A stretch of 64,000 nucleotides of DNA, from contig JAODTK010005767.1 of NCBI GenBank assembly GCA_026419785.1, forward strand, positions 297,285 to 361,284, in the 5' to 3' direction. The notes beneath the pieces were generated by a model, which worked only from the letters and a program-made list of their open reading frames with translations, did not search any database and was not told where the DNA came from. Every line of letters begins with the position of its first letter. The first letter of the stretch is position 1. Source of the stretch: Sclerodactyla briareus (Eukaryota; Echinodermata; Holothuroidea; Dendrochirotida; Sclerodactylidae). The position numbers and the translations under genes are program-made. Below are positions 12,637 through 24,345 of the stretch, in pieces.

Positions 12637-12721
12637 CAATGATAGACGTGAATAGTTCTGGTGCTGAACTGCCTGCAGCCATGAATGTTGCCCCGGCTAC
12701 ATCTTCAGAAAATCCAAGTCT
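12637..12721 (-). CDS. SLC24 (NCKX) exchanger, exon for the first half of the alpha-1 repeat
   Basis: The minus strand has acceptor ATGTTATAG, then 28 codons plus one base, then donor GTAAGC. The peptide begins [13 protein letters not shown] and continues [34 protein letters not shown] is the signature of the alpha-1 repeat of NCKX transporters, including the acidic residue and small residues of the ion-binding helix. The frame is clean, with no indels. The exon ends in phase 1, and the next exon at 11830 supplies the two missing bases, so the 806-bp intron is well supported. A second AG two bases downstream could also serve as acceptor. The expected upstream segment (CDDFFVPALE-like) was not found. 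Intron position and sequence say the gene is a genuine spliced locus, at least in origin. Confidence 0.95.
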
Positions 12722-14999
12722 CTATAACATAAAAAAAAAGTTCATTGTTCAAAGTTCAGTTCAATGAATCCAATAGTCACACATTTGTCCTCTGGCCAGT
12801 GCCTTGTGATATTACAGATATTGCGCAGACCAGGGGAGGTTGGTAACCCACTTGTGCCCCTCTCCTTTAAAAAAAAAAAAAACTCCTGGGTATGCCATTG
12901 TCAGCGTACCAAGTAGAATTTAGTTAAATTCAGAAGGGTCCGATTTTTCTCAAGAAGCCTGCCTAACGCCCACCCAACAAGCATCTAGTGACCATTGAAC
13001 AATATGGAACAGATTACATGGAGACTTAACCTGTAGGATTTTCAGTGGCAAATGTTCCCCAATTTTCATACAAGAAATCTAACAGCATTTCTCCGTTTTT
13101 TTTTTTCCTGTGCTCATCCAGAATACTTGCACATACATGCAATCTTCGAATGAGCAACACACATGTACCTACCTATACACATTGGGCCCAATGGCATGCA
13201 TGGGCCACAAGGTGACATTAACGGCCAGGTTGAGATGGGCTCTTTGAGTCAGCCAGGGATACCTTCCTGTGTAGTTGATGCCGCACAGCACCATTGAAAT
13301 TCCTGTGCAACATGCATCAGAATGGATTGATTCTGCTACAGCTGACCTTCAAAATGACAATTAAGGATAGCATGATGGTATGGCTGATGGCTTTATCAGA
13401 TCGCCACTGATAGCACACAAAAGGGAGCTGCATGTCTCTACGATAGAAGCATGCATTCATCACACCGATGGATCAACTTTTCACACCTTTCGTGATTTGT
13501 GACAAACAGTCGGCAGTCATGCGCTCGTCGATATGCACGACGCACCTCCATAGCCCTCGGCACGATCAGTCGATGTGTGTCGATGTCAGATGTAATGTTC
13601 AGATTATTACTGTATAGCCATGTCAGTGCATCTCCGAGTCATGTCCAACACTTATCATTCCTTTGAATGGAGACTACTGGGATCGTAAAAAAAGATTAAG
13701 CTTAGTCCGTAGAAGTTCAACTATCGATCAGATCCCACAGAAATGCCTCCTTCCCCCAGGTGTTAAATGGGAACCTGTTGGAGAGTACAACGGGCACTGT
13801 TCAGCTGCTATGAGCGTGAGCTTGCTAAGATGCCAATTCGGACCAGTGGTGTGGCCTATTTTTTTCATTCAATCAGTTGAGGGAGAAGGAACATGTGCAA
13901 GAGGAGATGAGTGAATCTTTTAACCAACCCAACTTCAACTTTAACCAATTGAGGGAATAAAATGGCTACTACGTGGTGTAAATCTTTTCGCTAAAATTTC
14001 TGAAAGTACATATTGCATCTCTATACTTTTTCATAGTGACCAGTCGCTGATATCTTCTTGAACCATTGCGTACGATTTGCTCAACATCCATCAAAGAACA
14101 CGAATCATGAGAGCTCAATGAGGAGATTTTACCAGACTGTGTTAATGACTAACAGACAGTGTGACCAGCATCGCTGGTTTTGAGCTGATGGACCCTATGA
14201 GATGAATGGACGTAGGCAGTGCTGTGCCAGGAGGAATCCAATTGAGGGTCTCCAATCGACTAGACATATAGGGATGATAGTCCTAGTCAGTAGTCCGCTT
14301 TGCCTCGATACCAGACGGGGGTCATATTTTAATCCTAACTATCCTCGTCTTGGGATTCTGTCATTATTAGAGAACGTGAAGTGTCCCTACAGTAGATGTA
14401 CATTGCACAAAGATATAATAAAGACATCATGTTGCAACTATTCATTTGCAAATGACAATCCACAGACAGCTCTCAGAAAGATCACATTCTTTCAAATGAC
14501 CCAGTTCATATAGGATAGTAATTGCAACCACATAAAAGTTGCCGCTGCCAACCACCCTGTTTTATATCCATGACTGTAGCGCATGTACATCACAATAAGA
14601 TGTAGGAGTGCGGCAGGGCAGCCTTCACAGTGGTTAGGTCCCACTGATTTAACGCTATAGTGGAAGCTCTACACGTAGGGTCACATTCCTTCACACAGCC
14701 TATTTTTCCTGGCTGGTGTCGGCAGCTATAAAGTCTGAAAACTTGTGTATTTGCCAGATGCAGCTATAAATGTTGTTTTGCAGCTGATGAGGCCAGCCTA
14801 GTAGCCGTCCGGTTTCTGCTGACGTCCAGAGAAACGTATGAACCACATAAATATAGCACCCAGTTTCCATGTTCTATATATTCCCCATCATAGATTCCTC
14901 ACCTTTGATGCCAGTCTCATGAATAAACTTGCCAGTTTGCCTTCCGGGGCTAATCGTTGATGGTATTTAGTATTTTTGTCACTACTATAAGCATCCTTT
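12722..14999. other. Probable upstream intron of the SLC24 gene
   Basis: No feature is secure here. On the minus strand, 13163-13291 is an open stretch between TTGCACAG and GTAGGT that could be read as an exon, but its peptide does not resemble NCKX and its phase (2) does not fit the next exon. Confidence 0.45.
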
Positions 15000-15004
15000 T
15001 TTAT

Positions 15005-15352
15005 GTTTTTTATGGTATGCTTGCGGAGCAGAGGATCACTGCCTATTCAAGGCCCAGCAAGATGCATACCTGATACTTCACCTAATTGTCAGCTGCAATT
15101 CCTTCAACAAGAACACAGAATAACGCATGCCTTTGGGCGTACCCCCGTGACTGTGGGGTGTAGGTACATCACACGCAGACGGAAGCTTGCGAATTGCCTA
15201 CCCCCGTTTGTCCCTGCTCCAATCCCTTGTGCTGACGCCCAGCGAGAAGGCAAGGTTCCATTTTTTTGAAGTCTTTGGTATGACCCGACCGGGAATCGAA
15301 CCCCCAGTCTCCCCAGGTGGAAGCCGACGCTCTACCATTGTGCCAACCACTC
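15005..15352 (-). mobile_element. tRNA-derived SINE, reverse orientation
   Basis: Read on the minus strand, the head GGTTGGCACAATGGTAGAGC at about 15345 carries an A box. The B box GGGTTCGATTCCC lies at about 15291-15303. A body follows with CAAAGACTT, TTGCCTTCTCGCTG and CAGCACAAGGGATTGGAGCA. The same body text follows the tRNA head at 38955-39120, so the two are copies of one family. The 3' end is not sharply defined. Confidence 0.82.
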
Positions 15353-18300
15353 GTTATTTAGTGTGTTCAGGCCACTTGTCTCACAGTGGTTGTCGATTCC
15401 TTTGTAGTGCTTCACGGCACACACTCGCAGGGATGGTTGTAATCTGGTCGGCATGGCACCCCATAGTTACTGGGCACCGCGCAGCACAGGGCGTGGGTGA
15501 TCTTTGCCAGTTGTGACTAGGTTTCCTTCACTTGGATTGTGCATCACTAGCACGGTGGCCTACAGAAGTCCGTTTGCTTTCCAGGTTAGGGCCCCCAGGC
15601 CAAAGAGAACCAACCGTACAGACAGTGGCAAAAATATGACTGCAGATAGAGCTGAGTGGATTTGCCATTGTGCTTATTGCACTCCTTGCTGGCCAAATTT
15701 GAGGCCTGTAATTACTAATACGTAATTATCCTGACAAGAGCAGTGGATTCTAGCTATACAAATGGCGCCGAAAAATGACCCTACCCACATACAGTGTAGG
15801 CCGACATTTTTTCATTGGTATGTTAATGGATGTTAGTGTCGGTGGAAAAATAGTGAGATGTGCATCATTCAGTGTATCACGCAGAGTTTAGCCAATTTCA
15901 CAAAATGTATTACTGAATATGCAAAGCCAATATGGTGGTAGGAGGTAGGAATAGACTCCCCCTGTATTCCCCTAACTAATTGGTAGGGGTATTCACTGAG
16001 GAGGATAGTTATTGTAAACCATATGCCTAACTCCGATAAGATGGAGTTCTAGGTTGATTGCTGATTAGATGAGCTAATACATGTGAGTTGGAGTGCAGTG
16101 AAATCCTAGCTCCTAATCGGCATAAAACGGTGCCACTGGCACCCACTCGACAGCCCTTCATTTATATTTCCATGCCACCACATGTAAGCATCTGCTGAGA
16201 ATAGTGTTGTGGAAATGAGTGTGAGTACAGTACCTCACAGTTGTCCTTTAAATCAATTGCATTTTACGAACCCCCCTGCATGATCGTCCATTATCATCAT
16301 CATCCAGGCTCTCAAGCCGCGGACCCCCCAAAAACGTCAAATTCTGTGGTGGTGGCCACTCCATAAATCCACTTTTATGAATAACAGGTATTACGCCTAT
16401 TGCCTCACTGCTGCGAGGCTCCGGTTTGCCGCCAAATGAAACAGATGAGTGTCAAATTATTCTCCTATACTTGTTCAATGTCCTCAATCACATACACAAC
16501 GTTTTCACGTTTGTGGATTACAATTTATGAGCGGAGACACAAACGTGTTTATGCTGTGTTCAACACAATCAACAACCACATCCCATGTGTCAGTCGACCA
16601 TTATAAGTTGTTCAGTATCCTTCTACGAATCCATGCAGGTCATGAGACCCTCTCTACTAATGGCCATTGGATCTCCCTGGCCACAGTTGCCGTAATTCTG
16701 TGACGGAGGCACCGCCATAAATCACACATTTTTATGATAACCCTTTAATTTACAATCTCTGCTCGCGGTGACTGGGCGTGCCGTCCGGTCTGCCGAACGG
16801 GAATCAGAAGGGTTGTAAATCAATCACCCATACCTAATTCTATGCTTCATGCGTCATGTAAAAATGAAAACATACATTACGATTGTGGGTTCGTATTTTT
16901 ATTGCTCAACACAAAACTTGTTAGCGTTATTTCAACAGCAACACGGAACAGCCGACCTAATATATCATTTTTTTAATACTTCTCTTGGATATACGTCATC
17001 AAGATAATAGATAGTGAACTATTTTCACAAGTCTCCACACAAAAACTTGAAGGACGACAACCTTAGTACATATTCACAGATGGTACTACCTTGTCGAACC
17101 CTTCGTGTTGCGGCCCCACCCCAACAACCCTTATGGGGGGTCACAGCCCCCAGGGTCTGGAACTGTGTCAATACAATATTTCCTTGACTTCTTGTACAAG
17201 ATTTCTTGAGATTGTAGTGCTGTTTTTTTTTCGCACCTTTCTTGCCATCTCATTAGGGTAAAGGAAGAGGGGGGTGGGGGTAGAGGTGGGTGGCCCTTGA
17301 TCCACGTTTGCCACGTCCTGTGTTTACCAACATTGGTCGCCTTACAAACTACCTTTGGGGCACTCAGCGACTGATTTTTGCCGACTCCGGAACATCTTTT
17401 GTATGTCAGGGAGTGGGTATTTCACACTTCCCATACCCCCTCTATTTACACCACTGTTCATGGCATGCCCTGCCATTACCAACAAACTGCTTGGGTTCCC
17501 AACAGAAACCTAATATTACTACACAACATTACCGTCAACAATACAAATAACAACGCACTAGGTAATCTTTTTCGCAGATTACTCACTCAAATTGCATCCC
17601 TCTGCTGTAACGATTGTTCAGGTTTCATGTGTGTTATTCCACAGCTGGGTAACTCTACAAGTCTCTCTCTTTTGTTCCCCATGGCCACCATCTCACATCT
17701 CAAGGTTGATACTAAATACAAGTTTCCTGTATTTTTCTCTTAGTTATGCAAAATACATGCAATACAAAGGATGATTTTTGAAAAGTTTGGCTATTGGTTG
17801 ATTGTGACGATCTCTGATATACAAGGTCAAATTGTCCTGTAGCAGATTTCTAGCAACATCTGTGAGAGGAGGACACTCGACCCCCACACACCAAATTAAA
17901 AGTTTATAGTATATAGTATGTTGGCTTGTTCATTACCTCATATACTTGAAAATGAGGAATCCATGACATAACAGGGGGAATGATGCTAAGGCCACCCTTA
18001 GAGTTTCTACCCCAGAATTCCGTAATTTCTGTGCTATAGCAAAAAGACAAAAATAAGGCATTCACTCCAAAATGATGAGATTATGTTTTGTTATCTTGTG
18101 AAACGATATGTCAGTAATTCTATGGGGATCCCATCTTAGTTTGTTCGTTTAGAGGTATCAGATGTACATGTTTGCAACATGTTTCAAATCGACCTTGTTT
18201 TAATTCGGGGGTTCCTGCAATTCTCCCCGTAACATTCACACGACAAATTTTCAATATCACTCGTGCTCATCCGTGGCACCTGGATCAGATCAGTGTTATT

Positions 18301-19358
18301 GGCTGCCAGGATGCAATGAATGGAGTTACGCAACGGTCAAGTCAAATCATGTCATTAGTAGCCTCAAATTTGTTACACTCCAGGTATTCGAGGCTGTTTT
18401 AGGCCCGTTTCACACCTGAGTAAAACAAACTCTCTTTATTCCAGTGCTGCCACACCCGTCATGAATACAGTAAAGTGAATCTCTCAGAAATTTTCTTACA
18501 ATAATCTCTATCTCATCTTATCTATAACATCATCATCTCTACAACACCAATTACACAAATTCTTGAATCACTTAAAGAGTAACAGTTGGACTTGACCGAA
18601 GAAAAGACTATTTATCACTGGATGGCGTTTACCTGAAAATTAGACCTCCATCAGGTTGTCAGTTTGTATCATCATGGCATCCTCTTAAAACTATCATGTG
18701 CTCTGAATTTTAAAACTAACATCCAACACATAAACCTTATAACCTCTTCACCACCAAAGTGTAAGAACATCATAAATAATAGAAATGGGGAAGCGTCACA
18801 AATGATCAAAACAAGACATTTCTAGACGAACACTTCTGATATCCCACGCACAAGGTGGTAATATGTAAGTCAGTGACTCCTCGGTCATATGGACGTGACG
18901 CTTTCGATAACATTTTCTGGCTGCTCCATCCATAGCCCGAGAAATTTGCCAGAGGCCAAAACGGTCTAACTGTTTACGCTGGCTGATGGGATAATGCTGA
19001 CCTTAACTGCTAAAATGATCTCAAAATTCCAACCGGGTGGGGAAAGCGCCACTTCTTTGGCCAATTTCGACCATTTAAATTTGATTTTAATTACATTTGC
19101 GCGCTGCGGAGTCACTGCTGATATTTTTCTTCATACTCATGGCGTATCTACCGATAACAAGCAACTTTGGTTAATGTGCATACCTCTCTCACAGCAATGG
19201 TACTAACAACAATAAAGTGGTTCATTGTAGGGAATGTGCACAAGGGGCCTTGAGCATTTGGACCCCGGTTACTTTTTTGTCCTTAAACGAGGAATATATC
19301 AACACATTTCCTATAATGTGACCGTGTTATGTTGGTTAAGGCGATGACTGGTTTAACA
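15353..19358. other. Intergenic or intronic DNA, nothing recognised
   Basis: Unique-looking sequence. The segment 16260-16740 has two related CCATAAATCACAC- or TTTTATGAATAAC-type phrases, but too little to define an element. Open frames near 17290-17770 lack any known motif. Confidence 0.45.
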
Positions 19359-19676
19359 AGGCGATCCCCAAAAATGTCTCGCCTGGTTGCGGGTCGGTGT
19401 TTCTAGTATTCAGATACACAAACACACCAACTATTTTATGCGACCCATTTCCGTCATGTCAACGAACCTCACATATAGCACATGAAAATTCCTAAATTCC
19501 TAAAATAACGGACCAGTAAGTCCCTATTGCTTTTTTCTTCAGGTGCCTACCCCCACTCTTCTCTCCAAATTACCCCCATTTGAATAAAGTGTTATCGCTC
19601 AATCAACTCTCTTTTTTTTTTTAACCAAAATCCATGTTCTAAATCCCCTTGAGCATCCAGGCTTCTTTGCCTTTTC
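19359..19676 (+). mobile_element. Partial copy of the dispersed TIR repeat family
   Basis: GGCGATCCCCAAAAATGTCTCGCCTGG matches the family start in overlapping pieces. It is followed by ACACAAACACACCAAC and later GTTCTAAATCCCCTTGAGC and GGCTTCTTTGCC, which are shared with 6500-6535. Only the left part of the family is present. Part of this copy is the block missing from the 37402 and 58718 copies. Confidence 0.75.
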
Positions 19677-20449
19677 CATCAAAATCAACCCCGACCTTGT
19701 GGACAGCGAAGTAAGTTTAACCAATTGAAAGAAGGGTGACCGGACAGACAGACAGACAGCTGGATAGACAGAGCACGACCACAATAGCTGCACACATACT
19801 GGTATTAGCTAAAAATTAGAGAACCAGAGCTTATAAAAATAGAAGAATGTTCCTCAACAGCATCCGAACAGACGAAAGGAACAACATCTTCTGGAAGACT
19901 ACTGTACTCATTGATCCTCTTTGTTAAGGAATGTCTAATATCTGCTGAGTCTTCCACAAGGCTTGGGGCAAAACGAGCAGTTTTTGACAAATTTGAAGAA
20001 GTAATCAAAGGTGAGACCATCAAGACTATGGACAATTATAAACAGGAATCAAATCACCCAATCTGCCTCGGCTCCCTCAACATCAGAACAAAGATGCTTC
20101 AATTCTTTGAGGAGTAAGAAGAGTTCCATACTTGGATTACTCAAGTTGAGGTCTCCTGAATCAGCCTGACAACAATATAATCATTTAAATGTTTAAATCA
20201 GCAAAGAATCCAATCACCAGATTAAAAGGAGTATGAATTCCTAAAAAAAAAAATCTGAAGTAACCATTCAGGCAGTGAGAAGCAGCAGTATAGGCTTATG
20301 GTATAGGGCAAAGTAAATCAATCGCCGTTAACACCAGTTTATTAGCGTAAGTGTCATAGAGAGCAACTTTTACTCCTTGGGGTTGCTGGCTAACACATAT
20401 GTTCGCATGTCTCAGATTGAATATCTGATATGCAAGCCCAATTTAATTA
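19677..20449. other. Unassigned segment with overlapping open frames on both strands
   Basis: Around 19805-20117 both strands have protein-like frames. The minus-strand frame reads through LITSSNLSKTARFAPSLVED, and the plus-strand frame ends in KMLQFFEE. I recognise neither, and no clear splice sites fix one choice. Confidence 0.3.
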
Positions 20450-21263
20450 CCGTATTCATTCCGTTACGCGCCCAGGGCGCTTGCGAAGTTTCAGGATGGG
20501 CGCTTACAAGAGTATAACTTTACCACTGTTTTGTATTCCTTTTGGGTGTATTTTTCGTGGGATCACAGACTGACACTGTGTACGTAAACAAACATTCACA
20601 ATATCGCACAGTTGAGGCGAACAATGTCTTGCTATTTCCACGAGCAGTGTATCCGCCCCCCTCCGCAACCCGCCTCCCTGATGAATGAAACTCACAAAAA
20701 TGATCGTTCATTCAGCAGTAACAAGACTAGTTTATATGTAGGGCCCGGGAGAATCCGCATTTTGAAATGGTGAATTCCGCGCGCCAATTTAGCCCTATTA
20801 ATTATATGCTATGCTCTGCGCTATACAAATAACACGCTCAAACTATCAATGGGCCTATGTTAATACACGAACACATACTGCATGCCACCTAACCATTGCC
20901 TCGATTTGGCGTGGATACCGGACCAAGAAACAGCGTTTGATTGTGAAAGTGCTAAAATCCAGTGAATTGTTGAATCACTCCATTCATTCATGGAATTGAG
21001 CACCGTAGGTCTACGCGAGTCACAGGACAACTCGTTTTACGCGAGCGGCGATCGCTAGCGCTCAAGCGATTCGGTTGTTTGTTATAATGTATGTCTGTAT
21101 GTACTACTTGCAATGAATCAGCAATACTGCTGGGCTACTGCTGGCATGCAAACGGAAAATATTTCCAGGCTTTACGGCCCCGCATATCGACTTTATATTT
21201 ACAAGAGTTTGCAAAAAGTTGGGGTGGCGCTTACGGGAGATGGGCGCTTAGCGGATGATACGG
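20450..21263 (+). mobile_element. Non-autonomous DNA transposon with CCGTATTCATTC-type ends and TA duplication
   Basis: The left end is CCGTATTCATTCCGTTACGC and the complement of the right end is CCGTATCATCCGCTAAGCGC. Subterminal GGGCGCTTGCG and GGGCGCTTAC motifs repeat on both sides. TA flanks the element on each side (20448-20449 and 21264-21265). Such ends with TA duplications recall ISL2EU or related TA-targeting elements, a family assignment made by inference. There is no transposase frame. A similar end recurs at 22545 without a partner that I could find. Confidence 0.78.
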
Positions 21264-21509
21264 TATGCCACTTTCTCCAATATTCTGAGCTGTGCTGCCA
21301 AATTCACATTGCAAGATGCAATTTTGGTTATGTACAAAGTTCAGGTTACATTTACAGTTGCTTTCAATAGCATTACATTGGTATTTGCATGCATTCCAAT
21401 TGGCACCCCTGCCCTAGCAAATGCTATTTGAAGCAATTTGGACCCCCAGGGACAGAATCACCTACTGGAAATATAATTGGCGAAAAGAGCTAGTGAGAAA
21501 ATACATTGA

Positions 21510-22535
21510 TGTGACACCTGCGAAAACAATGTGTCCCGATGGACAAATTCTTGTCAAAACCTGTCAAAGGTTTAACGGTGGGGGGAACTCTTTGAGTCGA
21601 TTTACGGTACCCCCAGGAAGCTGACAGGTTATTACCATAGGTGAGGGAGTACAGGTGAAAATTCATTGCCCACCGCAGATGCTAATAGACAACTTGTCTC
21701 AATAGACCGGTCACGTGCCATGGACATTTCCTCAGTCATGGCGTTACACAATATTGTCTAATTATTGATGCTCTGCTGACATTGTGATTGGCTATGAGTG
21801 CCAAGACACTTATTGGGGGTTATAGCTAGGAATGGAAGAGTAGAAGGCCAGAAAAGGGGATTATGAGGAAAGGTAACAGTCCCTGATGGAATCCAAACAG
21901 CAATGAAACGCCCATCAAAGGTCAATGGGATCTGAACATGGAACTTGGGAATTTTGCCCAAGATGACCAGTCGGCTGGACCTGATAGCAGATTTTTTTTT
22001 TTAGAGTAGTAACATATGGTCAAAAACTTTGCGGATGTTGTACCTGGTGAAAACAATGTGTCTCAATGGACAAATTCTTGTCAAAACCTGTCAAAGGTAT
22101 AACAGTGGGGGAACTCTGAACTCTTAGTCGATTTACGATACCCAGGAACTGACATGTTATTGTTATAGATGAGGGAGCACACGTGAAAATATCAATGTCC
22201 CATAGCCGATGTTAATAGACAACTTGTCTCAATAGACTGGTCACGTGCCACAGACATTTCTCCTCCAGTAATGGTGTTACACAATATTGTCTAAATTATT
22301 GATGCTCTGCTGACATTGGGGGTTATAGCTAGGAATGGAAGAGTAGAAGGCCAGAAAAGGGGATTATGAGGAAAGGTAACAGTCCCTGATGGAATCCAAA
22401 CAGCAATGAAACACTGTCAAACTCAAAAAGTTGGTGGGATCTGAACATGGAACTCGAGTCCCAAGATGACTAGTCCAGGCCAGACCTGAAAGCATAGCAT
22501 TTTTCGAGCTATGGCAATTATGGTAAAAAAAAACT
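21510..22535. repeat. Tandem duplication with 527-bp offset
   Basis: GAAAACAATGTGTC starts two copies at 21522 and 22049. Both run through GACAAATTCTTGTCAAAACC, CAACTTGTCTCAATAGAC, GGTCACGTGCCA and GGAATGGAAGAGTAGAAGGC. The second copy lacks about 28 bases (GTGATTGGCTATGAG...) that are present in the first. Divergence is mostly small indels. Confidence 0.93.
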
Positions 22536-22544
22536 GTGGTAATG

Positions 22545-22610
22545 TACCGTATTCATTCCAATAAATGTCCATCTCCTGTGAATGCCACCCAACTTTTTTG
22601 CAATAACAGG
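22545..22610 (+). mobile_element. Orphan transposon end resembling the 20450 element
   Basis: TACCGTATTCATTCCAATAA followed by ATGTCCATCTCC matches the terminal type of the element at 20450. No matching right end was found within the next kilobase. Confidence 0.4.
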
Positions 22611-23332
22611 ATACAAGTGTGCATAGAACCGTTCTGTAATATGGAGGAAGAATATCTGAATCTATAGTCCCACTCCCATCTTCATATATTATTCCAATTC
22701 AGAGTTATAGAACTATGAAGGTAAAGTATTGCACAATATGGCACAACATAACATAACATTTTGCAATGAAAAGTGACAAGTCTTGTTTCTCTTTGAAATC
22801 TGAAAAATCCCAGAAAAATCAATCGGTTTTCAAACCAGGTTCCCTATGCCGAGTTGATATGTTGTGCCATTTTTCCTTTTGAAGAGAAACCTGTCCCGCG
22901 CTTGCGCAATGGCAATTTCCTCAGGCATAAAAACAAGGGTTACATAAGGAATTGTTCAGGTTGTTCAGCACTTTTATCATGAATCATTGCACAATAGGAT
23001 TTTGGTGATATTGTGCAAGATGCACAAGATCCCCAATTCTCATGTACAAGTGGAATAAATGAAATGTTGTATCGATCGATGGGGTTTGGACCAATAGATC
23101 CAGTTTATTTTTCTATATTATAGAACTATACATACATGATTTCTCGGGAACCCTCTATTCATACAACTTTAGTACAGTACTAAACATTGTTTCTAATCTG
23201 GGGCAAAGGTCATTTAAGTGAGTGCTGAAGCAACAAATAAGTTGAGACAAGTGATTGTGTCCACTAAGATCCTTACCTCTCAATGACCTTTTTCCAGGTA
23301 AGACGGACAGGAATATAATATGTCTACAATTA
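22611..23332. other. Intergenic DNA, nothing recognised
   Basis: AT-rich sequence with no supportable feature. Confidence 0.45.
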
Positions 23333-23341
23333 CTTCCCCCA

Positions 23342-23623
23342 GTAGCGTATGCAGAGATTTGTCATTGGAGGGGGTTTTGAGGTCGAAACGAGGGGTTTTG
23401 AGGTCGAAACCCCAGGGAGGTGCCCCCTCACCCTACCTATTGGCAAATAGTACAATTTATGGGCCCCTAGACACATACTGCTACAACATTTGTTAAATAA
23501 CAGCTGCAAAACTTCTACTGAACTGCCCTTACTCAGTTTTTGTGACCCAAAATTATTGATCACTTGGTCATGGGGGGTTCTGACCCCCAAACAAAAAACC
23601 CCCGCCCTGTGCATATGCCACTT
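23342..23623. mobile_element. 282-bp MITE-like element with 9-bp target duplication
   Basis: The left end GTAGCGTATGCAGAG and the complement of the right end GTGGCATATGCACAG form 15-bp imperfect inverted repeats. The flanks are perfect direct repeats CTTCCCCCA at 23333-23341 and 23624-23632. Internal GGGGTTTTGAGGTCGAAAC text is self-complementary in part. A diverged relative lies at 60368-60560. The minus-strand 116-codon frame covering it is a shadow. Confidence 0.75.
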
Positions 23624-24107
23624 CTTCCCCCATGTTCTGCATATAATTCCATAGAGTAGGAGTACATTTTTAGCGATCATAGTTCACTATTGGTTGAGAA
23701 CAACAGACTTTGAAATTGAACACAAGTTACAACTGGAGAAAGTGTCCTTGCCCTACTAAACTAATCCTAGGCCCGTGTTAATATTCACCGCAGTTGACCA
23801 TAATTGATTGTGGGCGCTGTCACCTCTGATTGTCACCGACAGATTTATGCCACGTCCAGAGGTCCGTTCATTCATCATTCCAATGAAGATGCGATGATCA
23901 GATTACAGTTCGAATTAGTCCAAGGATTAACAAAAAACCATAGGACCAATCAAGTATCATATATGGCTTCATTCATCATTTTTCACCTCTGATTCAATGC
24001 AACTTCTTTCTCCCCCAATTTGGGGGGGCACTGGTTTTTTCTTTTTTCCTCCCGAAGTCAACAGTAAAGTAAACCATCGTGTCGCTGTGATGTTAAATAT
24101 ATTACTG

Positions 24108-24345
24108 GCCGCAGTCACACTATAGCGATAAGAAGCACCGATAGCGCTTTTCAGACTGAATGAGCTTTGACGATCGATTGTATACATTCTTCTGATTGGT
24201 GATCAATTTTATTGTTCAAGTGATAGCAGATAGAAATAGAGTTCATGTATCAATTTGCATAATATCGTCGTTGTTCATATATGACCAGCGTTAATGGGTT
24301 TGTTTGCACGCAATCATTGTTATCCCTACAATGTGATCAGGCCTG
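24108..24345. repeat. Dispersed repeat, copy 1 (partner at 52155)
   Basis: Shared landmarks with 52155-52400 are TATAGCGATAA, TGTAAACATC- or TGTATACATT-like text, TGATTGGT, the GTTCAAGT block, ATATCGTC, GCGTTAATGGGTTTGT and TGATCAGGCC (TGATCGGGCC in the other copy). No ends could be defined. Confidence 0.6.

Noticed and set aside
13163-13291. Candidate upstream SLC24 exon on the minus strand
   Set aside because: Splice sites are fair, but the peptide (GINYTGRYPWLTQRAHLNLA) is unlike NCKX and the phase does not fit the exon at 12721.
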